Assembly (NCBI GenBank): GCA_020632975.1
Contig: JACKEL010000007.1
Location: forward strand, 1-64,000
Direction of reading: 5' to 3'
Length of the DNA stretch: 64,000 bases
From: Myxococcales bacterium
GTDB lineage: Bacteria > Myxococcota_C > UBA6777
Both the position numbers and the translations under genes were made by a program. The notes under the pieces are model-generated. The model was given only the letters and a program-made list of their open reading frames with translations. It made no database searches and was not told the DNA's origin. Below, piece after piece: positions 1-7,625 of the stretch (the stretch's first letter is position 1; each line of letters starts with the position of its first letter).

Positions 1-141
1 GAAGAGATCCTTGCTGTCGATATCAACGAAGTGTTCGGTCGATTGGGGCTCGAACAACATATCACCCCCAACCGTCGAAACGGTTTCTTCTCGATGGTCG
101 GGCGGATCAAAGACCTCGCCCAAGCCTCCCTCGCTGCTTAA
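1..141 (+). CDS. C-terminal end of an unidentified protein (partial)
   Basis: An open frame enters from the left edge and stops with TAA at 139-141, leaving 46 residues. The fragment contains a VFGRLGLEQH stretch and an amphipathic, alanine-rich end (IKDLAQASLAA). It carries no motif I can assign, so the family is not named. It is on the plus strand and converges with the minus-strand gene that ends at 225. Coding is supported by the unbroken frame and by codon use like the other genes here, but the fragment is too short for a functional call. Confidence 0.55.
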   Translation, partial: EEILAVDINEVFGRLGLEQHITPNRRNGFFSMVGRIKDLAQASLAA

Positions 142-160
142 TCTCCACACATCCCTTCCC

Positions 161-192
161 CACAACTTTTCCTTTGCACAACTTTTCCTTTG
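161..192. repeat. Two tandem copies of a 16-bp unit
   Basis: The unit CACAACTTTTCCTTTG occurs twice head to tail at 161-176 and 177-192. It lies in the short gap between two convergent genes and has no evident dyad or T-tract, so it is not called a terminator. Confidence 0.7.
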
Positions 193-224
193 CACATCTC
201 TTCTATCGCATTGATTCGTTTGGC

Positions 225-1037
225 CTAGTAGAGTTTTTTAAAGGCTTGTTTGGCGTCGAGGGTGAAGGCTTTCATTTGCCCGCAGTAGGTCTTCCCATCG
301 ATGGGGATGCCACAGCCAAGGCAAGTTTCGAGTTGTTGCCCAGCGGCGCGAGCGTGCATCGCGACTTCGTCAGGCATCTGATCGAGGCGTTTTTGGTAGG
401 CTTGGATGGAGGGTTGAAAGGACTTCCAACGGTTTTGGCACTCATCTTTGGCTATCTTGTCGCCTTGTTGGATGCGTTCGCGAAGTTGCTGTTGTTCTTG
501 TCCGAGCTTTTGGAACTGTTCGAGCTGCACAAGAGCTTGGCGGATCGCTTCAACTCTTCGGGAAGTCCGTGGTTTGGGAGGCGTGGATGTCCCAGCTTGG
601 TGGGAGGGAAGCGCCACGGGTGCCTTGCGCGAGGGGCTTGGCGTGGCTTGGTGGGGCCGTTGCCTCCGTGTGTTTCCCTGTGTGCCTTGAGAGGGATGTG
701 TGCGACTTGGGTCCGAAGAGGCCGAAGGTGTGGGGCTTTGTGGGCTTTGTGGAGATGTGTTGTTTACGGTGGGTTTGGGATGATTTGGTTTGGTGTAGAG
801 CGTTGCGAAGGGGCCAACAAGAGAGAGCCCAACAAAAAGCAACATCCCAAGGAAGAAGCTGGGTCTTGGGTTGGAGGTCGGCCACGCAAACACTTCGTGG
901 ATGGAGCGGCGGGTATTGGTGTGGATGGCATAAGCAATCGTCAGCAAAAGGCCGAACGCAGCGAAGAAATAGCCTGCACGCGGAGCGACCAAGAGCCATG
1001 CGATCCAGATCCCAAGAAGCAGGCGAAAAAAGCCCAT
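225..1037 (-). CDS. Membrane protein with coiled coil and C-terminal Cys motif, unknown function
   Basis: A 270-residue protein starting at MGFFRLL. The longer open frame runs into the upstream gene, so this internal Met, 20 bases after that gene's stop, is preferred. Residues about 5-37 form a hydrophobic hairpin and 61-80 a third membrane segment. A Pro/Ser/Gln/Thr-rich linker follows (about 85-165), then a Gln/Glu/Arg-rich probable coiled coil (about 165-245), then a C-terminal CLGCGIP motif with one further Cys, perhaps a small metal or disulfide site. It is probably co-transcribed with the Cys-rich surface protein upstream. I recognise no family. The start has only a weak ribosome-binding site, so the N-terminus is less certain than the frame. 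Confidence 0.7.
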   Translation of the reverse strand: MGFFRLLLGIWIAWLLVAPRAGYFFAAFGLLLTIAYAIHTNTRRSIHEVFAWPTSNPRPSFFLGMLLFVGLSLVGPFATLYTKPNHPKPTVNNTSPQSPQSPTPSASSDPSRTHPSQGTQGNTRRQRPHQATPSPSRKAPVALPSHQAGTSTPPKPRTSRRVEAIRQALVQLEQFQKLGQEQQQLRERIQQGDKIAKDECQNRWKSFQPSIQAYQKRLDQMPDEVAMHARAAGQQLETCLGCGIPIDGKTYCGQMKAFTLDAKQAFKKLY

Positions 1038-1057
1038 CGAAGGTGAGTCTTTGCGGG

Positions 1058-3064
1058 TCAAACTGCGCTCCTCATGCGGCGTCGAAGGAAGAGACCAAGT
1101 AGCAAGAGCATCCAAAGGGCGGAGCTTCCGTCTTTTTCGAGGGGGGCTGCGGAACAGTTGCAGCCGCTTCCTGTGCCTGTTCCATTGACGCATACGCCAT
1201 TGAGGCAGTTTTGGCCGCTTGCGCAGTCAGAAGCGGTGGTACAACCCGAGCTAGGCTTGTTTTGGCAGGTGCCATTGACGCAGTCTTGGCCACTTCCGCA
1301 CTGTGCGGCGCTTTGGCAAGTTTGTGGGTTGGGTCCTCCTGTACAAGTACAAGCGCCAAAGCCCTTGCCATCGGTATTACAGGTCTGGCTCCCATTTTTA
1401 CCATCCGTACAAACGCAACCTTGGCTGACGCCCGGAACGCAGCCTTGGGGATTTCCATTACATGCACAAGCATCAAAGCCCGTCCCTGCGGTATTACAGC
1501 TTTGTGTTCCAGACTTACCATCGCTGCAAGTACAAGCTTGGGTGCTGCCTGGGGTACAGGCTTGGGTGCCGCTACAAGTGCAAGCATCAAACGCCGCGCC
1601 GCTAGGGATACAGGTCTGGCTGCCCATCTTGCCGTCGCTGCAAGTACAAGCTTGGGTGCTGCCTGGGGTACAAGCGGCCTTGGGAACGCACTGTGTGTTT
1701 ACACAAACGTGATCTGCGGGGCAGTCAGGGTCAGAAGCGCAACCTGCTGGAGCGGCCTTGCATGCGCCATTTTCGCACTTTTGACCTTGTGGGCAGTCGC
1801 TGTCTTGGGTGCAAGCGGGGGTTTTGTTTTTGCAGGTGCCGTTGTCGCAGACTTGGTTTTGTCCGCAGTCGCTGTCTTGGGTGCAGCTTGCTGGGGGATC
1901 TTCACAGATGCCGCTGTTGCAGCGTTTTCCTTGTGGGCAGTCGCTGTCTTGTTGGCAACCTGCGACCGTATTACAAGCGCCGCCAATGCATTTTTCACCT
2001 TGTTGGCAGTCCGCATCGCTGTTGCAGGTTCCTGGGCGGAGCTTACAGGTGCCATTGTCGCAGAACTCACGGAGGTTACAGTCGCCGTCTTGGGAGCAGG
2101 TGGGGACGATATCGCACTTGCCATTGACGCACTTTTGTTTGGCGGGGCAGTCGCTGTCTTGGGTGCAAGCGGAGCCTTTGCAAACGAATCCTGGTGGGAG
2201 GCACTGGGCGTCAAAGCTTGAACCATTGCAGCTATAACCCGTGGGACAAAGGCCGTCCGCGCTGCAAAGTTGGATACAGAAGTTGCCTGACCCGACGAAG
2301 TCACAAGCCATCCCTGCACCGCAGTCTTGGGCAGTTGTGCAGGGTTTACAGGCATTGGGAAGAGGCGCAGGAGCGGCGATTGCGCAGCTACCTTGCTGAC
2401 AACCTAGGCCCATGGGGCAGTCGGTGTCTTGGGCGCACTGTGCTTGCCCTGACGGGTAAAGGAAGCAAGCACCCGCGATATCATCTGGGTGAAGTGTGCG
2501 TTTTTTGATGGCACCAGGATAAAAGGTGCCTTCCATGGTGGAGTCTTTGACTTGGCTCGAGTAGAGGCCCAACAAGGAGCCACCCGATACCGCCGCGATG
2601 CTCAAAAGGTCCATGTTGGTGCTGTTTGGCGTTGGGGACCAGTTCATCTTTGGGTTGATGGCGATATCGATCTCTGTGATCTCATTTTTTTGATTGTAGA
2701 GGTAGGTCGGGACGTAAACGATACCTGTCCCGTGGACAGTCTCGAAGTTCCCGGGAAAACCGACCACGACAGTGTTGTCGCCACGAACGGGGAGGGCGGT
2801 GGTTGGGCCGCGATACGCAAAGCTAATGCTTGCGCACTTGATCTTGGCCCACTCTGCGAAGGCATCTTGAAAGATCTGGGCAAGTTGGGCTTGAGGCACT
2901 GTTGTATAGGCATCAGGGTTCAAACGCCATTCGATGGCTTTCCCTTTGGGCCACGTGATCGGTGTCGTTCCATTTTTGAGGTAGTCATAAGCGTTGGCGC
3001 GAGAGGCCAGAAGGGCCACACAACAGAAGGCACACAAACGAAGCAAGGTATGTAAAGAACGCAT
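1058..3064 (-). CDS. Cys-rich surface protein with catalytically dead matrixin-like domain and MYXO-CTERM-like anchor
   Basis: A 668-residue secreted protein. The start at MRSLHTL is chosen because AAGGA lies 7 bases upstream; the longer frame adds 11 residues without such a site. Residues 1-25 are a signal peptide. Residues about 26-205 match the matrixin metalloprotease fold of myxobacterial Cys-rich proteins, ending in the typical KKRTLHPDDIAGACFLYP. Where active matrixins read HExGHxLGLxHS, residues 159-170 read VSGGSLLGLYSS, so all three zinc His and the catalytic Glu are gone while the spacing is kept. About ten C-x-D-x-D-C repeats follow, then four repeats of the CTPGSTQACTCSDG type, and a C-terminus with Cys residues, one hydrophobic segment and RRR, like MYXO-CTERM sorting signals. 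It is probably a structural or binding protein on the cell surface rather than a protease. Confidence 0.85.
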   Translation of the reverse strand: MRSLHTLLRLCAFCCVALLASRANAYDYLKNGTTPITWPKGKAIEWRLNPDAYTTVPQAQLAQIFQDAFAEWAKIKCASISFAYRGPTTALPVRGDNTVVVGFPGNFETVHGTGIVYVPTYLYNQKNEITEIDIAINPKMNWSPTPNSTNMDLLSIAAVSGGSLLGLYSSQVKDSTMEGTFYPGAIKKRTLHPDDIAGACFLYPSGQAQCAQDTDCPMGLGCQQGSCAIAAPAPLPNACKPCTTAQDCGAGMACDFVGSGNFCIQLCSADGLCPTGYSCNGSSFDAQCLPPGFVCKGSACTQDSDCPAKQKCVNGKCDIVPTCSQDGDCNLREFCDNGTCKLRPGTCNSDADCQQGEKCIGGACNTVAGCQQDSDCPQGKRCNSGICEDPPASCTQDSDCGQNQVCDNGTCKNKTPACTQDSDCPQGQKCENGACKAAPAGCASDPDCPADHVCVNTQCVPKAACTPGSTQACTCSDGKMGSQTCIPSGAAFDACTCSGTQACTPGSTQACTCSDGKSGTQSCNTAGTGFDACACNGNPQGCVPGVSQGCVCTDGKNGSQTCNTDGKGFGACTCTGGPNPQTCQSAAQCGSGQDCVNGTCQNKPSSGCTTASDCASGQNCLNGVCVNGTGTGSGCNCSAAPLEKDGSSALWMLLLLGLFLRRRMRSAV

Positions 3065-3184
3065 CGTCTTTCCTTTTTCCCTTTTGTTTGCAAACATCTA
3101 TCAAACAGAGGCAAGACCCCAGCATACACGAATTGATTTCTTTTTTGATATCGGCAAAGGGGGGATTTTCGTGCGGGGAAATGT

Positions 3185-4342
3185 CTATTCTTTTGATTTG
3201 TTTGGAAAAATGGAGAGGTGGATCAAGCGTTGCTCAAGGGCGAGACCTGCGCCAAGCAGTCCCTTTCCTTGGAAGCGCAGATCTTGACCCATCGACAAGG
3301 AGGGGCGAGCCTCTGCTGAAAGCTGCCACAAAGACTCAAGCAGCGACTCGCCTTTTGGGGGGTTTGGCGAGGGTTTGCGGTCTTTGTCGTGGAGCTCGTG
3401 GATATAAGACGCCAACCAATGAGTGTACATCTGTTCGGCAAGCGCGGGATGTTCGAGCATGTCCAAAGCGAGAAAGTGCCCTTGGAGGTAGGCGATCTGT
3501 CCCACTTGGTGCTCTTGGCAGGGGATGGCATCAAGATAAGACTGTGTGGTGCTTTGGGCGGCTGCTTGGGCCGCGAGGTAGCTTTGTGTCGCAGAGTGAG
3601 CTTGGGTTTGGTGCAAGTAACGCCCGACTTCGTGCCAAACGGCCATCTGATCGCTTGTAAAGGTCTGTTCTGAACGAAAGGAACGACTGACACTTTGGAG
3701 CTTGCGTCCTCGTCCTGTGGCTGCGAACATCCCGAAACCAACGCGGAGATCTTGTTTTTTGGCCTCGGGGTCATAAGCCCAACGCCCTTGCTCGACGCAG
3801 GAAACGTCGATGTGATGGGACTTTTTGGGAGCAAGGAGATACGTTGCATTGGCCAGACGATCTTGCTTGCCACCAAGGAAAAGTTCGCTATCGAGGATCA
3901 ATACGGGCTTTGTGCCGCGGTTCTCGATCTCCAACTTGGGGACGCTTCCTTGCTCGTTGATCTCGCGGATCACCACGCTTTTCTGGGCCATGGCTTCTTG
4001 AAGAAGCAGGTAGTCACGGGGCGGGGCTTCTCGACGAAACAAAGGGAAAAGTGTCAAACCTTCGTGAACTTGGGGCGGACCGCACTCGACACCTTGTAGG
4101 TAGATCACAAGGTACACTTCTTCAGGGGGTGGCGGGGGAGGTGTCATCAGGTGAGAGGCCGCGCCACCAAAATAGACGAGTTCTCTTGCTGGTGTAGAAA
4201 AAGTCTCTTGTACGGGTTGTTGTGGGGTAGAGTCACGGTGGGGGATGCCGCTGTAGATCCCTGTGGGGAGGGTTTGTTTTTCTTTGGGTTGTGGTGCTTC
4301 TTCAGGGGGTTCGAGTAACTTGCGTAGCCACTTTGGCAGCAT
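3185..4342 (-). CDS. ARPP-1 family domain protein
   Basis: A 385-residue cytoplasmic-looking protein with no signal peptide or membrane segment. After a Pro-rich N-terminus, residues about 75-300 show the ARPP-1 (ARG and rhodanese-phosphatase-associated) pattern: LTLFPLF, SVPKLEIENRGTKPVLILDSELFLGGKQ, and VSCVEQGRWAY. The family's biochemical activity is not established as far as I know; it has been linked to signalling or conflict loci. GAGG precedes the ATG by 7 bases. The gene starts 9 bases after the stop of the secreted caspase-like gene, so the two are almost certainly one transcript and may act together. A run of six prolines near residue 68 is unusual. The family call is from remembered motif pattern, not a search. 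Confidence 0.75.
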   Translation of the reverse strand: MLPKWLRKLLEPPEEAPQPKEKQTLPTGIYSGIPHRDSTPQQPVQETFSTPARELVYFGGAASHLMTPPPPPPEEVYLVIYLQGVECGPPQVHEGLTLFPLFRREAPPRDYLLLQEAMAQKSVVIREINEQGSVPKLEIENRGTKPVLILDSELFLGGKQDRLANATYLLAPKKSHHIDVSCVEQGRWAYDPEAKKQDLRVGFGMFAATGRGRKLQSVSRSFRSEQTFTSDQMAVWHEVGRYLHQTQAHSATQSYLAAQAAAQSTTQSYLDAIPCQEHQVGQIAYLQGHFLALDMLEHPALAEQMYTHWLASYIHELHDKDRKPSPNPPKGESLLESLWQLSAEARPSLSMGQDLRFQGKGLLGAGLALEQRLIHLSIFPNKSKE

Positions 4343-4351
4343 CGTTCGTCC

Positions 4352-5938
4352 TCAAGGTTGGTAAAGCAAGGCGGGTGATGCATCCCGCCGAAGAGTCCTG
4401 AGCGAAGTTGAGAGATGTCCACGAGATGAAGATACCGAAGACGGAGGGGTTTGGCTATGGTTCGGACTTTGTGCTTTGCGACCGTGAAGAATAAAAAGCG
4501 TGGTGGCTGCGATGGTTGCAGCGATCGTGAGACCCAACATCGCGCTGGCACCGACATTGGTTTGAGAAGAAGCGTCCACAAGAGACTGATCTAAGACCCC
4601 TGTTCCGCCCGGTTGTTCGAGCGGAGCGCGTGCTTCGCCATAAAGTTTGTGCGAGACCCCATACAATGTCGCGGTGGTGATGGCCCCTGCGATTGCGACC
4701 CCAAGTGTCGCATAAAAGGCTGTCAGATAAGGGGTATTTGCATGAAGTCGCGGTGGATGCGTGAGCCAAGCGATACCTTTGTTGGAGGCGGCTGCGTAAG
4801 ACAACATGCGTCCTTGGAGGTGTGTGAGCAGGTGGGTCTTTCCTTTGTGAAGACCGATGGTTTGGGACTGATAGCCGCCTTTGCTGCGATAGACGATCGT
4901 GTACTTGCCTGCCTCTAGCCCGACATGGACGCGCTCACCGCGTTTCTTTTTGATCTCTGCGAGCAAGAGCTGTTTTTCGGGTTGAAGGATGTAGTAATTT
5001 CCCGCCATGGGGGTGTCCAAAGCAAGCTGGGCTGGGGCTTTGTGGGGAGAGGTTAGGATCACATGGCCGTGTCCGCGGAAGGCTTTGCGAAAGCTTGGAT
5101 GTTGCACACCGCTCGACAAAAACAGCGTATGCGAGATGGTTTTTTGGTAGGTGTAGCCATAGGCTTCTTCCAAAGTGACGTGTCCATCTTGGTTATGGTC
5201 CGCAAGGCCGCGCAAAGCAGACAAGAGATGGTGCGTAAAGATCGATCCTCTGAGGCTTTCGAGTTCGTGAGCATCTTCGCCGATCCCGCTGGCGGTGAGG
5301 ATGGCCTCGCCTTGGAGGGGTTCATCTTGCCAAGCGGGGGGGATCGCAAGGGTTCGTTTGGTGCGTCGTGCGCCTTTGGTTTGGGCTTGGTCAAGGTTCA
5401 TTTGCACGGATGCACGGAGGCGAGAGCTTCCTTTGAGGCGGATCATCTGCCCACTTTGGCAAGTATCAAGCACCAAGATCCGCAGGTGAGCAAAAGAATG
5501 CTTGAGGGTATCTCGCAGTCTCTTGTAAGATATATTCTCTTGTCCAAGATGGAGTGCGCGTTGGTCCGCGTGGCCAGAGTAATAGAACAGGAGCCGCGTC
5601 GCACGATGGGGATGGAGTTGTCGAATTGCTCGGATCTGCTTGTCGATTTGTTGGAGAGCTTGCCACAAAGCTTGGGGATCTTTCCCCAAAAGCAGGCGGA
5701 TGCGCTGTTTGGAGACGCCACCCACTTCTCGTAGGGTTTGGTAAAGTCGAGAGGCGTCGCTTTGGGCGTAACGAAGGGGGCGATCACCTTGGTTGCCTTG
5801 GTTGTTTCCCACCAACACCGCGAAGATTGCGGGTCGAAGAGGGTGCGGTGTGCTGAAAGCCTTTTTGGGATAAAAGGCCAGCGTTGCAAGCAACAGCAAA
5901 GCAAGTGAGTGAAAAAGTCTTATAGATGAGATGGCCAT
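4352..5938 (-). CDS. Secreted caspase-like (C14) peptidase with C-terminal membrane segments
   Basis: A 528-residue protein starting at MAISSIR, where AGGAG lies 9 bases upstream. A signal peptide (1-29) is followed by a caspase/metacaspase domain: VLVGNNQG at about 41, the catalytic His in YYSGHAD (His123), and the catalytic Cys in LDTCQSG (Cys160). Further on come a PEGA-like or surface beta region and two hydrophobic segments (LGVAIAGAITTATLYGV and LGLTIAATIAATTLFIL) near the C-terminus. The topology places the protease in the periplasm, possibly tethered to the inner membrane. It is transcribed away from an ECF sigma factor and is co-transcribed with the ARPP-1 gene. The substrate is unknown; family members cut after basic or acidic residues. 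The catalytic dyad is intact. Confidence 0.85.
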   Translation of the reverse strand: MAISSIRLFHSLALLLLATLAFYPKKAFSTPHPLRPAIFAVLVGNNQGNQGDRPLRYAQSDASRLYQTLREVGGVSKQRIRLLLGKDPQALWQALQQIDKQIRAIRQLHPHRATRLLFYYSGHADQRALHLGQENISYKRLRDTLKHSFAHLRILVLDTCQSGQMIRLKGSSRLRASVQMNLDQAQTKGARRTKRTLAIPPAWQDEPLQGEAILTASGIGEDAHELESLRGSIFTHHLLSALRGLADHNQDGHVTLEEAYGYTYQKTISHTLFLSSGVQHPSFRKAFRGHGHVILTSPHKAPAQLALDTPMAGNYYILQPEKQLLLAEIKKKRGERVHVGLEAGKYTIVYRSKGGYQSQTIGLHKGKTHLLTHLQGRMLSYAAASNKGIAWLTHPPRLHANTPYLTAFYATLGVAIAGAITTATLYGVSHKLYGEARAPLEQPGGTGVLDQSLVDASSQTNVGASAMLGLTIAATIAATTLFILHGRKAQSPNHSQTPPSSVSSSRGHLSTSLRTLRRDASPALLYQP

Positions 5939-6150
5939 GGTTGGCGTCTCCTGCTCATCTCCGTGTTTTGGCGGAGGAGTCAAACTCGATACATAGTTCT
6001 ATCGCGGGGGCATCCTGTCAACACCCACCGCGATCTTGGTCGGATAGGTGTTTGCTGTATCAAAAGACGACTTGTCGCAAAGAAGTTGGAAAAAGTTTTC
6101 CCAACTTTGATCAAGGCGTCGTCTTTGGAGATGCAGATCACGTTGCAAAA

Positions 6151-6681
6151 GTGGTTAAGGCTTTGGACAAAGAACAACTGGCGAATCTCTACGAACGATA
6201 TGGGTATATGGTGTTGCGCGTGTGCCGTGAGGTCCTGCGTGATGAACAAGAAGCACAAGATGCGATGCAAGATACCTTTATGAAATTTTGGAGATTTTCA
6301 GAAAAGTTGCGCTCTGTAGAAGAGGTCGCAGGTGTGTTGCGACGCACCGCTTTGTCTTGTGCCATTGATGCTTTGCGGGCGCGAAAACGACGTGGACGTC
6401 ACCGAGAAGCTTGGCAAGAACTGCGTTCGATCTTGGAAGAAGAGCATGATCGCGAACAAAACCAAGAACGATTGCACAAAGAGATCATTGCCTTGCTTTT
6501 TCAAGCGGTTCGCGTCGATGAAGCGACCCTTCAGATGGCGTATCTCTACTATCTTGATGAGATGACTTTAGAGGAAGTTGCCCAAGAGACGGGCTTTTCT
6601 CGACGCGCTGTGGGCATGAAACTAGAGCGTTTTCGAGAAAATGCCCACAAGTATTGCCTCAATCACGGTATCTCGATTTGA
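6151..6681 (+). CDS. ECF-type RNA polymerase sigma factor
   Basis: Region 2 is clear (LYERYGYMVLRVCREVLRDE followed by DAMQDTFMKFWR), and so is region 4 (LEEVAQETGFSRRAVGMKLERF). The frame is open from an ATG at 5926, but the first 75 codons there do not look like protein and run antisense into the caspase gene. The GTG at 6151 gives 176 residues, normal for the family, although its ribosome-binding site is weak and a TTG further upstream is possible. The protein should direct RNA polymerase to a small regulon and is probably held by the membrane anti-sigma factor encoded 38 bases downstream. Divergence from the caspase-like gene suggests that gene may be a target. The start is uncertain; the family is secure. 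Confidence 0.85.
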   Translation: MVKALDKEQLANLYERYGYMVLRVCREVLRDEQEAQDAMQDTFMKFWRFSEKLRSVEEVAGVLRRTALSCAIDALRARKRRGRHREAWQELRSILEEEHDREQNQERLHKEIIALLFQAVRVDEATLQMAYLYYLDEMTLEEVAQETGFSRRAVGMKLERFRENAHKYCLNHGISI

Positions 6682-6719
6682 GGGTTGGCGCGCTTCCTCT
6701 GTGCGAAGGAACAAAGATC

Positions 6720-7625
6720 ATGTCTGGGCTTTTACAACAGCCAATTGCTCACCAAGAACGCGAGACACATCCGTCTCGTCGAAGGTGGGACCTCTTTTGT
6801 TTGGGGGAACTTTCCTCCAAAGAACAGGCACTTCTCCACCAACATCTTGAAAAATGTTCACGCTGTCAGTCGCAGGTCTCGTTGATCCGCACGGAACAGT
6901 CGGACTTTTCACAACAGTTCACCCGCGCGGCTTTTCTTCGTACTTTGGAAAGCCTTCCCACGGCATCTCTGCAAGATACCTCTTCGCAGATCTCTACGAT
7001 CGCAAAAGAGGGCGCGCCCAAACAGAGCCCACCTTCAGAGGGGTTGCTGTCTTGGTGGAAAGGGATGATGCAGACTTGGGGCTCGATGCGTTGGTGGCTT
7101 GCGCCCGTTGGGGCGATGGGCTTGATGCTGTTGGTGTGGCGTCCTTTTTCACAGGATGGCGTCGATCGCAGTCCTCCTCCTGGTCGTACAACGAAACCGC
7201 CCGTTGTATCAGATGTTTGGCGTTTGAAAGGTTCTGCCCCTCAACTCAAAGTCTTCATGAAACGCGGAGCCACCCAACGCAACGCACGTTCTGGAGAGTC
7301 TTTTCGAGCGGGCGATCTCTTGGGCTTTTCTTACCGTGGGGCGGGGTTTGCGTACTTAACGGTGATCCTCGTGGATGCCAAAAGCTCGATCTCATGGCTT
7401 TATCCAGAAAAGCCTGCGCAGAGTATCCCCATCGCGGCACACGGTGCACTTCGTGGATCAGCCGAACTAGATGATGCACACGGAAAAGAGCGATTGCTCG
7501 CTTTCTTTGCGGAACGTCCGCTTTCTTCCCAACAGATCCAACAGCTTCTCCCCACCTTGCGCCCTGGACTCCAAAAGCTCCAAGGGCAAACCTTCTTTCT
7601 TCAAGAGTTTGTGATCCAAAAGTGA
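6720..7625 (+). CDS. Membrane anti-sigma factor with zinc-finger-like domain
   Basis: A 301-residue protein starting at MSGLLQQ, with AAGGA 9 bases upstream; the longer frame overlaps the sigma gene. The cytoplasmic N-terminus has an anti-sigma Zn-type motif, LGELSSKEQALLHQHLEKCSRC, with the His-x3-Cys-x2-Cys arrangement. A membrane segment (WWLAPVGAMGLMLLVW) lies near residue 145-160. The periplasmic part (about 200-290) resembles the DUF4384-type domain often found in caspase or kinase systems (GESFRAGDLLGFSY, AYLTVILVD). It presumably binds the ECF sigma factor encoded just upstream and releases it on an envelope signal sensed by that domain. Its last 25 bases overlap the converging subtilase gene. 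Confidence 0.8.
   Translation: MSGLLQQPIAHQERETHPSRRRWDLFCLGELSSKEQALLHQHLEKCSRCQSQVSLIRTEQSDFSQQFTRAAFLRTLESLPTASLQDTSSQISTIAKEGAPKQSPPSEGLLSWWKGMMQTWGSMRWWLAPVGAMGLMLLVWRPFSQDGVDRSPPPGRTTKPPVVSDVWRLKGSAPQLKVFMKRGATQRNARSGESFRAGDLLGFSYRGAGFAYLTVILVDAKSSISWLYPEKPAQSIPIAAHGALRGSAELDDAHGKERLLAFFAERPLSSQQIQQLLPTLRPGLQKLQGQTFFLQEFVIQK

Noticed and set aside
1074..2508. Several long open frames on the plus strand opposite the Cys-rich protein, and similar ones at 39.5-42.4 kb and 57.8-59.6 kb
   Set aside because: Cys-rich repeat genes yield stop-poor frames in all phases. None has a ribosome-binding site or domain, while the chosen frames have signal peptides and regular Cys spacing.
5926..6150. 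An ATG-started 75-residue N-terminal extension of the ECF sigma factor
   Set aside because: The sequence is not protein-like, overlaps the start of the divergent caspase gene, and ECF factors begin close to region 2. A later start is preferred, though not proven.
7601..7625. Truncation of the anti-sigma or subtilase gene because their 3' ends overlap
   Set aside because: Both proteins have complete C-terminal features. A 25-base tail-to-tail overlap is unremarkable.
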